Shown: positions 36,565 through 46,398 of the stretch, in pieces
How positions within the stretch are numbered: the stretch's first letter is position 1
Layout of the letters: each line of letters starts with the position of its first letter
Translations under genes and position numbers: made by a program
Source: Arthrobacter jiangjiafuii
GTDB taxonomy: Bacteria; Actinomycetota; Actinomycetes; Actinomycetales; Micrococcaceae
Direction: 5' to 3'
DNA length: 64,000 nucleotides
NCBI RefSeq assembly: GCF_018622995.1
Contig: NZ_CP076022.1
Location: forward strand, 1,240,001 to 1,304,000
Notes under the pieces: generated by a model
Told to the model about the DNA's origin: nothing
Databases searched by the model: none
Seen by the model: only the letters and a program-made list of their open reading frames with translations

Positions 36565-37383
36565 GTGGTGCATTCTGTGGAGTACGGTTCCGGAACCCCG
36601 TTGTTGCTGATCCATGGCTTCTGCCTTGATCACCGCTTGCTGCTCGGGCTGGACCCCGTTTTTGCCGCGGGAGGGTGGCGGCGTGTCTACCTTGATCTGC
36701 CCGGCATGGGACGGTCCGCCGCGGGACCCGGGATCAACGGCTCCGATTCCGTCGCGGAAGCCGTTGTCGACTTCGTGCGCAAGACCTTTGGACAAGAGAA
36801 GTTCGCGGTTCTGGGTAACTCCTTTGGCGGCATGATCGCCCGGCAACTTGTGGCCGAGTTCGGTGACCAGATCCTGGGCCTGGCGCTGCTGTGCCCGGTG
36901 GCAGTGGCGGAGCACAGCTCACGTGATGTCCCTGCGCAGACCGTACTGCACGCGGACCCGGTCCTGTTGGCAGGCCTGGACCAGTGGGAAGCGGCGGAGT
37001 ACCAATCCATGGCAGTTGTCCAGTCCCCGGAAAACTGGATACTTTTCCGCGATGCCGTGCTGCCCGGGCCACGGGCCTTTGACCCGGCCGCCATCGAGAG
37101 AATTTCCTCCACCTATTCCCTCGCCGTGGAGCCCGAGGCCCGATCAGCGCCGTTCCCTGGACCGACGCTGATCATCACGGGCCGGCAGGACCACGTCGTC
37201 GGGTTCCGGGACCACCTCGCCCTGCTGGACCACTACGTCCACGCCACTTTTATCGTCTTGGACCGTGCCGGGCACAACGCCCATTTGGATCAGCCCGAGC
37301 TCACCGAGGCCCTTCTCGCCGAGTGGCTGGGACGCATGGTGGAAAAGCTGGCAGCCACCCCCAGCGAAACCCTGCTTCACTGA
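36565..37383 (+). CDS. Alpha/beta hydrolase
   Basis: A 272-residue alpha/beta-fold hydrolase. LLLIHGFCLDH is the oxyanion-hole strand, the nucleophile elbow is GNSFGG (Ser 86), the acid is probably Asp in TGRQDHVVG and the His is in DRAGHNAHLDQPE. The substrate cannot be predicted. GTG start; a second GTG follows at once. Its stop overlaps by 7 bases the end of the GH114 gene on the other strand. Confidence 0.88.
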   Translation: MVHSVEYGSGTPLLLIHGFCLDHRLLLGLDPVFAAGGWRRVYLDLPGMGRSAAGPGINGSDSVAEAVVDFVRKTFGQEKFAVLGNSFGGMIARQLVAEFGDQILGLALLCPVAVAEHSSRDVPAQTVLHADPVLLAGLDQWEAAEYQSMAVVQSPENWILFRDAVLPGPRAFDPAAIERISSTYSLAVEPEARSAPFPGPTLIITGRQDHVVGFRDHLALLDHYVHATFIVLDRAGHNAHLDQPELTEALLAEWLGRMVEKLAATPSETLLH

Positions 37384-38240
37384 GCGGGTGCGTCCGGGCA
37401 GGCCTGCCTCGTTGATGACAGATCCAGCGGTTTGAGCAGCGAGGAGAACCCGCGCTGCCTGGACTCGGCGCAAAAGTCCAGGGCGCCGTCATACTCGACG
37501 TGCAGAACGGCTTTCCCCGCCTGGGTAAAAGGTTGGTACAGGTCGCATTCGTCATAGCGGACGCATTCCTCGTTCACGGCGAAGTCGAAGTGGTCCACGA
37601 GTTCGGGTATCTGGTCGACGTCGTTCTTCAGCCCGACCGACAGTCCGCGGGCGTGCGCCAACTCTGCCACTGCCCGGTTGTAGGCCAGCTGGTCCGCCGC
37701 CGTAAGCGGAAAGCCCGTCTCGTTTAGGTACCCGTCGACGTTATCGGGTTCGACGGCGTCGAAGCCCTTGGCCGCACAGATGTCCATCCGGGCCGCCATG
37801 ATCGGCAGGAGAACGTCCCTGCGGCGGATATCCAGCCAGCGTTCGTCCGGCCAGCCGTCCATGACCGCGCCGCGGGTTGATACCGGAAAACCGCCGGCGT
37901 CGCTCCGGAAATCCTCCCAGGAGCCGACGGAGAGGTAACAGACGGTATGCCGTCCCTGCTGCTTCAAAGCGGCGACTTCCGCTGGCGAGGTTGTTTCATA
38001 GTCGACATCGAAAATCTCTGCATCGACCGCGAGGTCCAGGGTGCCGCTGAGCTGCCACTGCCAGCTGGCAGCCGGTGCGGGCCGCCAATACGGGGCGTCG
38101 GCGACGGGCCGTTCCGCAGGCGATGCTGCGGTACCAGCAGCCGGGAAACCAACTGCCGGGGCGCCGGCCGGGGCACAGGCGGCCAGCGTCAGGGCGAGAA
38201 GTCCTGTTCCGACGCCCCACCAGAGAGCCCTCAACGGCAC
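37377..38240 (-). CDS. GH114-family lipoprotein (endo-alpha-1,4-polygalactosaminidase type)
   Basis: A 287-residue lipoprotein; the signal peptide ends with the lipobox LTLAAC. The rest is a GH114 barrel: WQWQLSGTLDLAVDAEIFDV, VCYLSVGSWEDFR, DGWPDERWLDIR, FDAVEPDNVDGYLNETGFPL and LSVGLKNDVDQIP. Candidate catalytic acids are Asp in IFDVDYE and Glu in VEPDN. GH114 and the related hydrolase domain of PelA cut alpha-1,4-galactosaminoglycans such as Pel. The GTG start overlaps the end of the upstream gene by 10 bases, so it is the last gene of the operon. It probably trims or releases the polymer outside the membrane. Confidence 0.88.
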   Translation of the reverse strand: MPLRALWWGVGTGLLALTLAACAPAGAPAVGFPAAGTAASPAERPVADAPYWRPAPAASWQWQLSGTLDLAVDAEIFDVDYETTSPAEVAALKQQGRHTVCYLSVGSWEDFRSDAGGFPVSTRGAVMDGWPDERWLDIRRRDVLLPIMAARMDICAAKGFDAVEPDNVDGYLNETGFPLTAADQLAYNRAVAELAHARGLSVGLKNDVDQIPELVDHFDFAVNEECVRYDECDLYQPFTQAGKAVLHVEYDGALDFCAESRQRGFSSLLKPLDLSSTRQACPDAPAQ

Positions 38241-38917
38241 GCCGGGGAAAGTCCTGCCCGGAGGCGGTCGGAAACAGCCGTTGGCGGCCCCAGCCAGGGA
38301 TTAGGCAGCGAGCGATCGGTGGCAAAGACATGACCGGCCCCGTGCTCGGCCGCAGTACGGCAGATGTCCGTCGTCTGCTCCGGAGCGCAGTCGTACACGA
38401 GATGCCACAGGCTGGACGGCGGGACGTCGCGTGCCCACCCAGGGTGCTTGAACCGTGCGTAGTCCGCCGCGGTTCCCTCGAAAACAGCAGTGACATCGAA
38501 CAAATCCAGATGCGCGGGCGAGGGGAACACCCCCGGGTTGGCAGCAAGGAAGGTGACTCCTGCGGCTCGGGCGGCCGCTGCGTATTCGGCGCACCGGGCC
38601 AGGCTCTGCGCAGACGTGGGAAGCTCATCCAACATGATTCCGCCTATCCGGTAGAGCCTTTGCCAGAGCGCAATCTCACGGGCAACGACAGCCACGGGCC
38701 GGTTGCCGTAGTCCACCGCCACATAGCCTAGCGTCCGGACACGAGTGAGCCCGGCCATGGCATCCGGATAATATGAATTCTCTTCAGCGCCCGGACCATT
38801 GTGGACATTGACGACGGCGAACGAGACATCCCGGTGCTGAGCGGCGAGCCAGGCCCAGTCCTGGGGAGCTGCTGCGGGATGCACGTACCAGGGAACCGCC
38901 AGCCGGGCCATCCTCAT
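38231..38917 (-). CDS. Spherulation-specific family 4 (spherulin-4-like) protein
   Basis: A 228-residue protein with the spherulin-4 pattern: LAVPWYVHPAAAPQDWAWL, FAVVNVHNGPG, RTLGYVAVDYGNRPVAVV and GIMLDELPTSAQSL. The fold is a TIM barrel related to GH135 (Sph3), which cleaves fungal galactosaminogalactan. There is no signal peptide, so it seems cytoplasmic or uses a non-classical route. ATGA overlaps with the genes before it. Within this operon it is likely to act on galactosamine-containing glycan or its lipid- or nucleotide-linked intermediates; that is inference. Confidence 0.8.
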   Translation of the reverse strand: MRMARLAVPWYVHPAAAPQDWAWLAAQHRDVSFAVVNVHNGPGAEENSYYPDAMAGLTRVRTLGYVAVDYGNRPVAVVAREIALWQRLYRIGGIMLDELPTSAQSLARCAEYAAAARAAGVTFLAANPGVFPSPAHLDLFDVTAVFEGTAADYARFKHPGWARDVPPSSLWHLVYDCAPEQTTDICRTAAEHGAGHVFATDRSLPNPWLGPPTAVSDRLRAGLSPACR

Positions 38918-40248
38918 GCGTAGGCCCGCGGGTCCGATACCCGAGCCAGAAGCACCACGATGCCCGCGACCAGGAAGACCATGGCCACGAGCATGCCGGG
39001 GATGTCTCCGAGCGTTACCCAGACCGCTGAGGAGAGGAAGGCTGCAGCGGCAAAAACCACGCCGCCGCGGGGCAGGCCAAAGGCTGCCAGTGTTGTGGCG
39101 GTCGTGGCCAGGGCGCTAAAGGCAGCGGCGACAATCACCGTTGCGGCCGCCCTGTGGTCCTCGACCATGAAAACGACAACAAGGATCGAGACAGATCCGG
39201 AGATCACCACGATTGCAGCCGACATCGCCATGGTGAGGGACCGTGCGTGCCGGGCCGCGTGGCGGAGCAGGGGCGTTCGGTTGGAGGACCACAACAGCCT
39301 TTGGCGCATAAGGACCAGGGCTGGATCGGTGGCTGCGGCGGCGACGACGGTCGCCACGACCAGGGCCGTTCCCTCCCATGCAGGTAGCCGGATGAGCGCT
39401 ATGGTCAGGGCAGCAGCCAGGAATCCGGCCTGGGCAGCCGGCGGAAGGGCAGCCCGCAGGTCGCCCGGATCCGGGGTTCGAGGTTCGCTCACCGTCCGCA
39501 GGTGTTTGGCCAGTGCCCCGGTGACTGCCGCGATGGCGAGGATGGCCAGGGTCAAGACGATTGCCGGGGCGGCCTGATGTCCCAGTGCCAGCGCCAGGAG
39601 CACTGCTGCAACGGCGATCGCCAGGACGGTGAGGAGGAACCGGGACCGACCCAGGATGACGAGCATCGACACCACGCAGGAGTACCAGCACCAAGCCATG
39701 ATGAGACCGGCCAAGGTTGCGTCGTGACGCGGCAGAAGTAGAAGAACTCCCAGAAAGCCGGCAAGGCCGAGCATGATGAGCAAAGCCGCCCCGGTACCGC
39801 GGGCGATGCCGCGGTCCAGCTGGCCTGCCCCCGCGTGCGCCCAGACGATGCCGGAGATCGATTGCCCGACGACCCAGGCGCTGATTCCGGCAATCAGGAC
39901 TTCGCGGGTGTTCGTCGCCATGACAGTTGCGGTGAGACCGCCAAGCACGGCACCGAGGATGAGGACAACGGCGCGGCAGACGGCATCGAGCAACGCAGCC
40001 CGCCCCAACCATCCCTGGAGTATCGGCGACGCCTGCGCCGGCTCCCGTACTACCTGCACGAGCGATTGTGCATATTCGAAGACATCGGTCGCACCATGGC
40101 GCCGGCGCACCGTGCGGTCGCTCAGGCCGGAGGCTTCCAGCCGCGCCGTGATTTCGAGCGCGTCGACGGCGTCGAAAGCAAGACGGTCATTAGCGAAGAC
40201 CGGAAGCGACTCACCGGAGGCGGGCACCACGACGCTGTCGGCGCTCAT
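38914..40248 (-). CDS. 12-helix membrane protein of the Pel-like operon
   Basis: A 444-residue protein. The first 110 residues are soluble (LAFDAVDALEITARLEASGL, GATDVFEYAQSLVQVVREPA) and are followed by about 12 hydrophobic helices. Length and helix number equal those of PelG, the putative flippase/exporter of Pel polysaccharide, but I see no direct sequence match to PelG. It may be an analogue or the membrane partner of the glycosyltransferase. It overlaps both neighbours by 4 bases (ATGA). Confidence 0.7.
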   Translation of the reverse strand: MSADSVVVPASGESLPVFANDRLAFDAVDALEITARLEASGLSDRTVRRRHGATDVFEYAQSLVQVVREPAQASPILQGWLGRAALLDAVCRAVVLILGAVLGGLTATVMATNTREVLIAGISAWVVGQSISGIVWAHAGAGQLDRGIARGTGAALLIMLGLAGFLGVLLLLPRHDATLAGLIMAWCWYSCVVSMLVILGRSRFLLTVLAIAVAAVLLALALGHQAAPAIVLTLAILAIAAVTGALAKHLRTVSEPRTPDPGDLRAALPPAAQAGFLAAALTIALIRLPAWEGTALVVATVVAAAATDPALVLMRQRLLWSSNRTPLLRHAARHARSLTMAMSAAIVVISGSVSILVVVFMVEDHRAAATVIVAAAFSALATTATTLAAFGLPRGGVVFAAAAFLSSAVWVTLGDIPGMLVAMVFLVAGIVVLLARVSDPRAYA

Positions 40249-41768
40249 GCCGACAACTCCAAACCGCTGGTCGCGGCAAGCGGGGACGCAGCTTCGGCCA
40301 GCCGCGAGGCCAGGCTGGGGACGGGTTCGAAGGGCCGCCGGGCATACGCCGCGGCGTATGCCTCCCGATACTGGGTGAGGCAGCGCTCCAAGGTGAATTC
40401 GGTGAGCGCCCGCTGTCTAGCAGCGGCACCCATGGAGGCGCGCAGCTCGTGGTCGCACAACAGGGTGACACAGGCCTCCGCGAATGCCACATGATCGCGG
40501 GCCGCAACAAGCATCCCCGTGCTCTGCTGCTCGTCGAGGCATTCCGACACGCCCCCGACGTCGGTGTTGACCGTGGCGCGTCCGCACATCATGGATTCAA
40601 TCAAGGTAAACGGCAGTCCTTCCGAAACGCTGGAGAGCGCCACCACGTGGCCGGCTTGGATCGCAGGGCGGCTCCCTTTACTCGGGCCTTCCCAATGCAC
40701 TGCATCGGCGACGCCGAGAGTCTGGGCCAGAGCCACCAGAAGTGCCTTGTAGGCAGCGTTCTCTGCAGGGGTAGGGCCGAAGATGCGCAGCTGTGCGGCC
40801 GGCACCCGCTCCCGAACCAGGGCAAACGCAGATATGAGGGTCTCCAGGTCCTTGAGGGGATCAATACGCCCCACAAAGCTAATGGTCGGTACCGCGGGTT
40901 CGCTGGTGACGGGCGGAAACTTTGCGGGGTCGACACCGTTGGAAATGGTGTGGATCCGGGAGGGGAGGGCCCCCAGTCTCCGTTCCCACCGGGCATTGAA
41001 CTGATTCACGGGGAGGACGAGATGGGCGTGCACATGAACCACTTGGCAGAGCCTGCGCAGGAAGGCCGTTACGGTGCGCCGCACCGGCCAGGACAGATTG
41101 GCCCCATGCAGTGCCAGATAGCGCTCGCGGAGATACACGCCGTGCTCCGTCAGCAGGATCGGGGTGCCGTGCCGCCATGAGTGAGCGAGCGCAACCAGCG
41201 ATGAAGGACCGTTGCTGGAGGCATGGATGACATCCACCTCTCCCAGATGATGGTCGATGAGGGCAAGGGCACGGTCCACAATTCCCGCAGCCATGACGGC
41301 GTCAGCCACAGACATTGGCGCTTCGCCCGCAGCCGGGGAATGGCGGGACCAGGCGTTGAGGATGGGGGCGACCGATCCCCGGGCCGCCAGCGAGTGGGCC
41401 AATCCGACTCGGTCACTGATGCCGACGAGCTGCAGCAAAGCGTTGCTGGTCCGGCCAACCGGATCGTCGCCGTCCGGGCCCAACGCGGCATCCCACAGTT
41501 CAACGAGTGCATCCTGAGTGGTGTCGATCCATTTCCGCCGCCTTGGACCGGGGCGGAGCGGGGACGCCGTAGCCCCCCACACCGGGATCATGCGCACTGC
41601 GCGGACATTCGGGGGTACTTCCCAAACCGCCTTGCTGACGCCGCTGCCGGTCAGGGCCACGACGTCAAAGGTGTAATCGGGCAGGCCGTTCAGCAACTGA
41701 TCACACCAGGTGCTGACCCCGCCGGTGACGATTGGATAGGTTCCTTCGGTAATCAGAGCTACCTTCAC
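40245..41768 (-). CDS. pelF: PelF-like GT4 glycosyltransferase
   Basis: A 507-residue GT4 enzyme with the PelF-type N-terminal (DUF3492) region: VALITEGTYPIVTGGVSTWC and DVIHASSNGPSSLVALAHSW, then TPILLTEHGVYLRER. The C-terminal Rossmann half has ISFVGRIDPLKDLETLISAF, LSSVSEGLPFTLIESMMCGR and TDVGGVSECL. PelF polymerises Pel polysaccharide from a UDP-sugar. The GTG at 41768 gives the usual beginning. Another GTG at 41810 would add 14 residues and overlap the stop of a 16-codon upstream reading frame. First gene of the operon. Confidence 0.88.
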   Translation of the reverse strand: MKVALITEGTYPIVTGGVSTWCDQLLNGLPDYTFDVVALTGSGVSKAVWEVPPNVRAVRMIPVWGATASPLRPGPRRRKWIDTTQDALVELWDAALGPDGDDPVGRTSNALLQLVGISDRVGLAHSLAARGSVAPILNAWSRHSPAAGEAPMSVADAVMAAGIVDRALALIDHHLGEVDVIHASSNGPSSLVALAHSWRHGTPILLTEHGVYLRERYLALHGANLSWPVRRTVTAFLRRLCQVVHVHAHLVLPVNQFNARWERRLGALPSRIHTISNGVDPAKFPPVTSEPAVPTISFVGRIDPLKDLETLISAFALVRERVPAAQLRIFGPTPAENAAYKALLVALAQTLGVADAVHWEGPSKGSRPAIQAGHVVALSSVSEGLPFTLIESMMCGRATVNTDVGGVSECLDEQQSTGMLVAARDHVAFAEACVTLLCDHELRASMGAAARQRALTEFTLERCLTQYREAYAAAYARRPFEPVPSLASRLAEAASPLAATSGLELSA

Positions 41769-41806
41769 ACCGCGGTCTTCGGCTCGCGGGCGAGCCCGGG
41801 GCGGCT

Positions 41807-41857
41807 TCACGCTCCCACACGGAAGTGGGCATGGGACTTGGAGGTTGAACGCGGCAT
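41807..41857 (-). CDS. Possible 16-residue leader reading frame before pelF-like gene
   Basis: ATG to TGA encoding MPRSTSKSHAHFRVGA, with GAAGG 7 bases upstream. Its TGA overlaps an in-frame GTG of the glycosyltransferase. It could couple translation or be chance. The rest of the gap to 42093 shows no gene or clear promoter. Confidence 0.3.
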   Translation of the reverse strand: MPRSTSKSHAHFRVGA

Positions 41858-42092
41858 TTCGAGACCTTCTAATGGATCGACGGGACTGAGACACCATTAG
41901 ATAGGCCGCGGTTGGATGGTTCACGAGTAGCAACTACGCGGTCAGTACGCTCGCTGGATGCAACCTACGTATTGACAGCCATGCTTGCCCTTCAGCACGA
42001 CCCATCCCGAGAAAACTACTCAGTCGCCGGGAACTGCCACTACCCGGGAACCCCGGCCTGCGGGCACCAGGAAGAGGAGCCCGCCGCTCTCC

Positions 42093-43058
42093 TTACGGAA
42101 GCAGCAGCACCTTGCCCGTGGTCTTCCGCCCCTCCAGGTCCTCCTGCGCCCGTGCGGCCTCGGCCAGCGGATAGGTGGCGCCGATCCGGACGTCCAGTGA
42201 ACCGTCACGGACCATCTCAAAGAGCTCATGCGCCCGCCACTGCCGTTCCTCCGGAGTCAGCAGGTAATCGCCCAGCGTGGGCCGGGTCAGGTAAAGCGAG
42301 CCCGCCGCATTGAGCCGTTGGATGTCGAAAGGCGGCACCTGTCCCGAGGCGCCCCCGAACAGCACCAGCATGCCCCGCCTGCGCAGGCTGGCCAGGGAAC
42401 CGTCAAACGTCGCCTTCCCCACGCCGTCGTACACCACGTCCACGCCCCTGCCATCGGTCAGCTGCCGGACCTCGTCGGCGAACCCCTCGTAACCGAGGGT
42501 GTGGTCGGCTCCGGCGCCGCGGGCCAGCTCCCGCTTCTCCTCGGAGGAAGCGGTGGTGATGACGGTGGCACCCTTTGCCTTGAGCAGCTGGATCAGGAGC
42601 AGCCCGACGCCGCCGGCACCGGCGTGCGTCAGGACCGTCTGGCCTTCCTCCACATTGAAGGTGGAGTTGCACAGGTAATGGGCGGTCATGCCCTGCATCG
42701 GCAGCGCCGCGGCAATCTCGTTGCCGACGCCGTCCGGAACGGGCAGTGCCTTGTCCGCTTCCATGATGGTGTATTCGGAGTAGGTGCCGCCGCCCTCCGC
42801 AGTGGCCACGCGGTCGCCTTCACGGAAGTTGGCCACGTTCAGTCCCACGGCAATCACGGTCCCTGCCGCTTCCACGCCGGGAATGAACGGGTACTGCATA
42901 GGGTAGATGCCGCTGCGCTTGTACGTGTCAATGAAGTTCACCCCGACGGCGGCAACCCGCACCAGGAGTTCGTTGGGGCCGGGCTCGGGCAGCGCCACGT
43001 CTTCGAAGCGCAGGATTTCGGGACCGCCCGGGGCGGGGACCACAGTAGCTTTATGCAT
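42093..43058 (-). CDS. Zinc-independent NADPH:quinone oxidoreductase (QOR family)
   Basis: A 321-residue medium-chain dehydrogenase/reductase of the QOR type. VGVNFIDTYKRSGIYP is the family signature; NADPH binding is AGAGGVGLLLIQLLKAKGA. The structural zinc cysteines of alcohol dehydrogenases are missing. Probably reduces quinones or unsaturated carbonyls. It diverges from argC over 171 bases. Confidence 0.92.
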   Translation of the reverse strand: MHKATVVPAPGGPEILRFEDVALPEPGPNELLVRVAAVGVNFIDTYKRSGIYPMQYPFIPGVEAAGTVIAVGLNVANFREGDRVATAEGGGTYSEYTIMEADKALPVPDGVGNEIAAALPMQGMTAHYLCNSTFNVEEGQTVLTHAGAGGVGLLLIQLLKAKGATVITTASSEEKRELARGAGADHTLGYEGFADEVRQLTDGRGVDVVYDGVGKATFDGSLASLRRRGMLVLFGGASGQVPPFDIQRLNAAGSLYLTRPTLGDYLLTPEERQWRAHELFEMVRDGSLDVRIGATYPLAEAARAQEDLEGRKTTGKVLLLP

Positions 43059-43176
43059 GGAACGTCTCTTCTGTCGCAGGCATCAATGTCGCTGCCATCG
43101 TAGGGCAGCAGCCCGGAACGGCGCACCGCGCATCCGTTCTGTGGACACTGCGGACAGGGAAATCGGCACCCCGCGT

Positions 43177-43210
43177 CATGAATGCATAATTATGAAGGTG
43201 TCTGCATAAA
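43177..43210 (+). promoter_or_regulatory. Putative ArgR operator (two ARG-box-like half pairs)
   Basis: TGCATAA occurs at 43183 and again at 43203, 20 bases (two helical turns) apart, within A/T-rich sequence beginning ATGAATGCATAATTATGAA. This is 20-50 bases before argC. The operon's own argR product is the likely ligand; binding is inferred. Confidence 0.6.
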
Positions 43211-43220
43211 ACTGCTGTAG

Positions 43221-44260
<1,040 letters not shown>

Positions 44261-44261
<1 letters not shown>

Positions 44262-45433
44262 TGAGCACCACCAACAACAGCACCGGCATCACCGCTCCGG
44301 CCGGTTTCCGGGCAGCCGGTATCACCGCGGGCCTGAAGGCCTCCGGCGGCCGCGACATGGCACTGGTGGTCAACGACGGACCGTCCAAGGCAGCAGCCGC
44401 CGTGTTCACCCGAAACCGGGTTGCCGCGGCTCCCGTCCACTGGTCGCGGCAGGTCATTTCCGACGGCCGGGCCGACGCCGTGATCCTGAACTCCGGCGGC
44501 GCCAACGCCTGCACCGGACCGCAGGGCTTCCAGAACACGCACGCCACCGCGGAGAAGACAGCCGAGGTGCTCGGCCTTTCCGCGTCAGACGTCGTCGTCT
44601 GCTCCACCGGACTAATCGGCGAACAGCTGCCGATGGAGAAGATCCTGCCCGGAGTCGCGGCAGCCGCCGCAGCCCTGGCAGCCGACGGCGGTGCAACCGC
44701 AGCCGAAGCGATCATGACCACGGACACCGTTTCGAAGCAGGCGGTGTTTACCGGCAGCGGCTACACGATCGGCGGCATGGCCAAGGGCGCCGGCATGCTG
44801 GCGCCCGGCCTGGCCACCATGCTTGTGGTGCTGACCACCGATGCGCAGCTGCCCGCTGCCGATCTGGACGCCGCCCTGCGCGCCGCCACTGCCGTCACCT
44901 TTGACCGCACCGACTCCGACGGCTGCATGTCCACCAACGACACAGTGGTGCTCATGGCCTCCGGCGCCTCCGGAACCGCTCCGGCGCTGGAGGACTTCAC
45001 CGCGGGCCTCACCGAGGTCTGCCATTCCCTGGCCCAGCAGCTGATCACGGACGCCGAAGGCGCGAGCCACGACATCGCCGTCACCACCGTCAACGCCGCA
45101 ACGGTGGCCGATGCGGAGACGGCCTCCCGCGCCGTCACCCGTTCCAACCTCTTCAAGACTGCCATCTTCGGCAACGACCCCAACTGGGGCCGCGTCCTCT
45201 CCGCCGTCGGCACCACCGACGCCGCGTTTGAACCGGACAAGCTCAACGTCAGCATCAACGGGGTCCAGGTCTGCCGCAACGGCGGCATCGGCGATTCCCG
45301 CGACCTGGTGGACCTCACCGGCCGCCAGGTTACAGTGGAAATCGACCTCAATGCCGGAGTCGAAAGCGCCACCATCTGGACCAACGACCTGACCACGGAC
45401 TACGTCCACGAAAACTCGGCGTACAGCAGCTGA
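44261..45433 (+). CDS. argJ: Bifunctional glutamate N-acetyltransferase/amino-acid acetyltransferase
   Basis: A 390-residue Arg[21 protein letters not shown] contains the ATML self-cleavage site where Thr becomes the nucleophile of the beta chain; [12 protein letters not shown] and [14 protein letters not shown] are also typical. It recycles the acetyl group from N-acetylornithine to glutamate and may also start the pathway. Overlaps argC by one base. Confidence 0.98.
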
Positions 45434-45444
45434 TCGGGGACATC

Positions 45445-46398
45445 ATGAGTACATCCACACAGGCCCAGGATCCGGCCAAGACACAGGCCCAGACCCAGGA
45501 ACAGCTGGCCGCCCAGGACAAGGCCGCAACCCTCATTGAGGCGCTGCCCTGGATCCAGCGGTTCGCCGGCTCCATCATGGTCATCAAGTACGGCGGCAAC
45601 GCCATGGTCAACGATGAGCTGCGCCGCGCCTTTGCTGAAGACATCGTCTTCCTGCACCACGTGGGCGTCCACCCCGTCGTCGTGCACGGCGGCGGCCCGC
45701 AGATCAGCGCCCTGCTCGAGCGCCTGGGCATCAAGTCCGAGTTCAAGGGCGGACTGCGCGTCACCACGCCCGAAGCCATGGACGCCGTCCGGATGGTCCT
45801 CACCGGGCAGGTCGGCCGCGAACTGGTCGGCATGATCAACGCCCACGGCCCCTACGCCGTCGGCCTCTCCGGCGAAGACGGCGGCCTGCTGCAGGCCGTT
45901 CGCACCGGCACCATTGTCGACGGCGAAGAAGTGGACCTCGGGCTGGTCGGCGAGGTGACCGGAGTGAACCCCAGCGCCATCATCGACCTGATCGAAGCCG
46001 GACGGATCCCCGTGATCTCCACCGTCGCTCCGGAAATCGACGACGACGGCGGCCTCACCAGCCAGGTGCTCAACGTCAATGCCGACACCGCCGCATCCGC
46101 CCTCGCCGTTGCGCTGGGTGCCTCACGTCTGGTGGTCCTCACCGACATCGAGGGCCTCTACTCCAACTGGCCGGACCGGACGTCGCTGATTTCCGCGATT
46201 ACCGCCGGGGAACTGCGCGAGATGCTGCCGTCCCTGGAAGCCGGGATGATTCCCAAGATGCAGGCCTGCCTGGCAGCGGTCGACGGTGGTGTGGACCGTG
46301 CCGCCGTCGTGGACGGCCGGATGGCCCACTCCATGCTGCTCGAGGTCTTCACCACCGCCGGCATCGGCACGCAGGTAGTTCCGGAGGAAAAGGCATGA
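45445..46398 (+). CDS. argB: Acetylglutamate kinase
   Basis: A 317-residue N-acetylglutamate kinase. [26 protein letters not shown] and the C-terminal GGMIPKM-like [19 protein letters not shown] are present. A polar, Gln-rich N-terminus of about 30 residues resembles the N-terminal helix of arginine-inhibited hexameric kinases, so feedback inhibition is plausible. Overlaps argD by 4 bases. Confidence 0.97.
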   Translation: MSTSTQAQDPAKTQAQTQEQLAAQDKAATLIEALPWIQRFAGSIMVIKYGGNAMVNDELRRAFAEDIVFLHHVGVHPVVVHGGGPQISALLERLGIKSEFKGGLRVTTPEAMDAVRMVLTGQVGRELVGMINAHGPYAVGLSGEDGGLLQAVRTGTIVDGEEVDLGLVGEVTGVNPSAIIDLIEAGRIPVISTVAPEIDDDGGLTSQVLNVNADTAASALAVALGASRLVVLTDIEGLYSNWPDRTSLISAITAGELREMLPSLEAGMIPKMQACLAAVDGGVDRAAVVDGRMAHSMLLEVFTTAGIGTQVVPEEKA

